Shown one piece after another: positions 63,641-64,000 of a stretch of 64,000 bases of DNA (positions within the stretch are counted from its first letter, which is position 1; each line of letters starts with the position of its first letter). Source of the stretch: Siccirubricoccus phaeus (GTDB lineage Bacteria; Pseudomonadota; Alphaproteobacteria; Acetobacterales; Acetobacteraceae); NCBI RefSeq assembly GCF_008360935.1, contig NZ_SRXO01000002.1, positions 372,001 to 436,000 of the forward strand, read 5' to 3'. Made by a program: the position numbers and the translations under genes. Below the pieces are notes generated by a model. The model searched no databases and was not told the DNA's origin. It was given only the letters and a program-made list of their open reading frames with translations.

Positions 63641-64000
63641 CTATACCGGCTCCGGCAGGCTGGCCACGCGGTTCCGCCTTGCCTGCTTCGCCTGGTACAG
63701 CGCCACATCGGCGCGCTCCACCAGGCAGGGCAGCGGCTCCCCGCGCTGATAGGCGGCGACGCCGATCGAGATGGTGACGATGCCGAGGTCTTTCCCCGTG
63801 GAACGGACGGAGAAGGATTTCTCGCTTACCGCCTGGCGGATCCGCTCCGCCGCCTGCTGCGCCGCGGCCAGGGTGGCGTGCGGCAGCAGCGCGGCGAATT
63901 CCTCGCCCCCCATGCGCGCGGCCAGGATGCCTTCGCCCAGGCAGGCGCCGATGGTCTGGGCCACGCGGCGCAGCACCGCATCCCCCACCGGGTGGCCCCA
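63641..64000 (-). CDS. GGDEF-domain protein (diguanylate cyclase), 5' part beyond the window
   Basis: Open to the right edge (reads WGHPVGDAVLRRVAQTIGACLGEG at the edge, no start). The C-terminal half of a GGDEF domain: GHPVGDAVL, then RMGGEEFAALLPHATLAAAQQAAERIRQAV with an intact GGEEF active site, and IVTISIGVAAYQRGEPLPCLVERADVALYQAKQARRNRV. Makes c-di-GMP from GTP. About 119 residues visible. The EAL phosphodiesterase at 50830 degrades the same messenger, but there is no sign of a direct link. No inhibitory RxxD site can be judged since the upstream part is missing. Confidence 0.92.
   Translation of the reverse strand, partial: WGHPVGDAVLRRVAQTIGACLGEGILAARMGGEEFAALLPHATLAAAQQAAERIRQAVSEKSFSVRSTGKDLGIVTISIGVAAYQRGEPLPCLVERADVALYQAKQARRNRVASLPEPV

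Overview
The window is very GC-rich DNA (well above 65% G+C by eye) with codon use, gene families and repeats typical of an environmental alphaproteobacterium. The best guess is Acetobacteraceae close to Roseomonas. Pointers are two orphan Bug/TctC-type periplasmic receptors, many solo catabolic genes (CaiB/BaiF, Ldh-family, 2OG-Fe(II) oxygenases, amidohydrolases), a SUV3-like helicase, ThyX, and GC palindromes between genes. The assignment is inference; no rRNA or marker phylogeny is available here. Both window edges cut genes: hmgA on the left, a GGDEF protein on the right.

Layout. 0-7 kb: end of tyrosine degradation (hmgA-fahA), then CaiB-type CoA-transferase, SnoaL-like protein, small membrane protein, Ldh-family oxidoreductase and a Bug receptor, all rightward. 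6.8-7.1 kb: a repeat island with a MITE-like element. 7.2-15 kb: proline-rich secreted protein, argininosuccinate-lyase-family enzyme and MaoC hydratase (leftward); family-5 substrate-binding protein, PPP-type phosphatase and globin-coupled chemoreceptor (rightward); EamA transporter (leftward). 15-23.6 kb: two RNA helicases separated by an 18-bp tandem repeat, GST, HutD, M3 peptidase and a frameshifted thermonuclease. 23.6-26.4 kb: polysaccharide genes (sugar transferase, deacetylase), leftward. 26.9-32.6 kb: thyX with an HD deoxynucleotidase-like gene, TauD-type oxygenase, Rid protein, a 15-bp minisatellite before a DUF1028 gene, a second Bug receptor and tRNA-Pro(GGG). 33-39 kb: glcDE without glcF, TauD oxygenase, DoxX/LysR divergent pair. 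39-42.7 kb: gene debris, PhyH-like oxygenase, repeat island, trmO, msrB, M24 protein. 42.8-50.2 kb: two aldehyde dehydrogenases flanking a carboxymuconolactone-decarboxylase-like protein, PhyH oxygenase and amidase, with two decayed genes (FAD monooxygenase, bdhA). 50.4-54 kb: EAL phosphodiesterase and metallo-beta-lactamase-fold protein between repeat islands. 54.2-63.4 kb: hydroxyacid dehydrogenase, SDR, and a tight rightward run of N-carbamoyl hydrolase / hyuA / DUF3574 lipoprotein / hyuB followed by a D-aminoacylase.

Functionally this is a catabolic, scavenging region: aromatic amino acid breakdown, glycolate/2-hydroxyacid oxidation, aldehyde oxidation, and opening of hydantoins or cyclic amides. 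The most unusual content is not a defence system but a set of at least six families of short palindromic repeats. They cluster into islands, are found in inverted pairs far apart, and in places donate stop codons, a C-terminus and a ribosome-binding hairpin to neighbouring genes. Tandem repeats with unit lengths divisible by three add to this.
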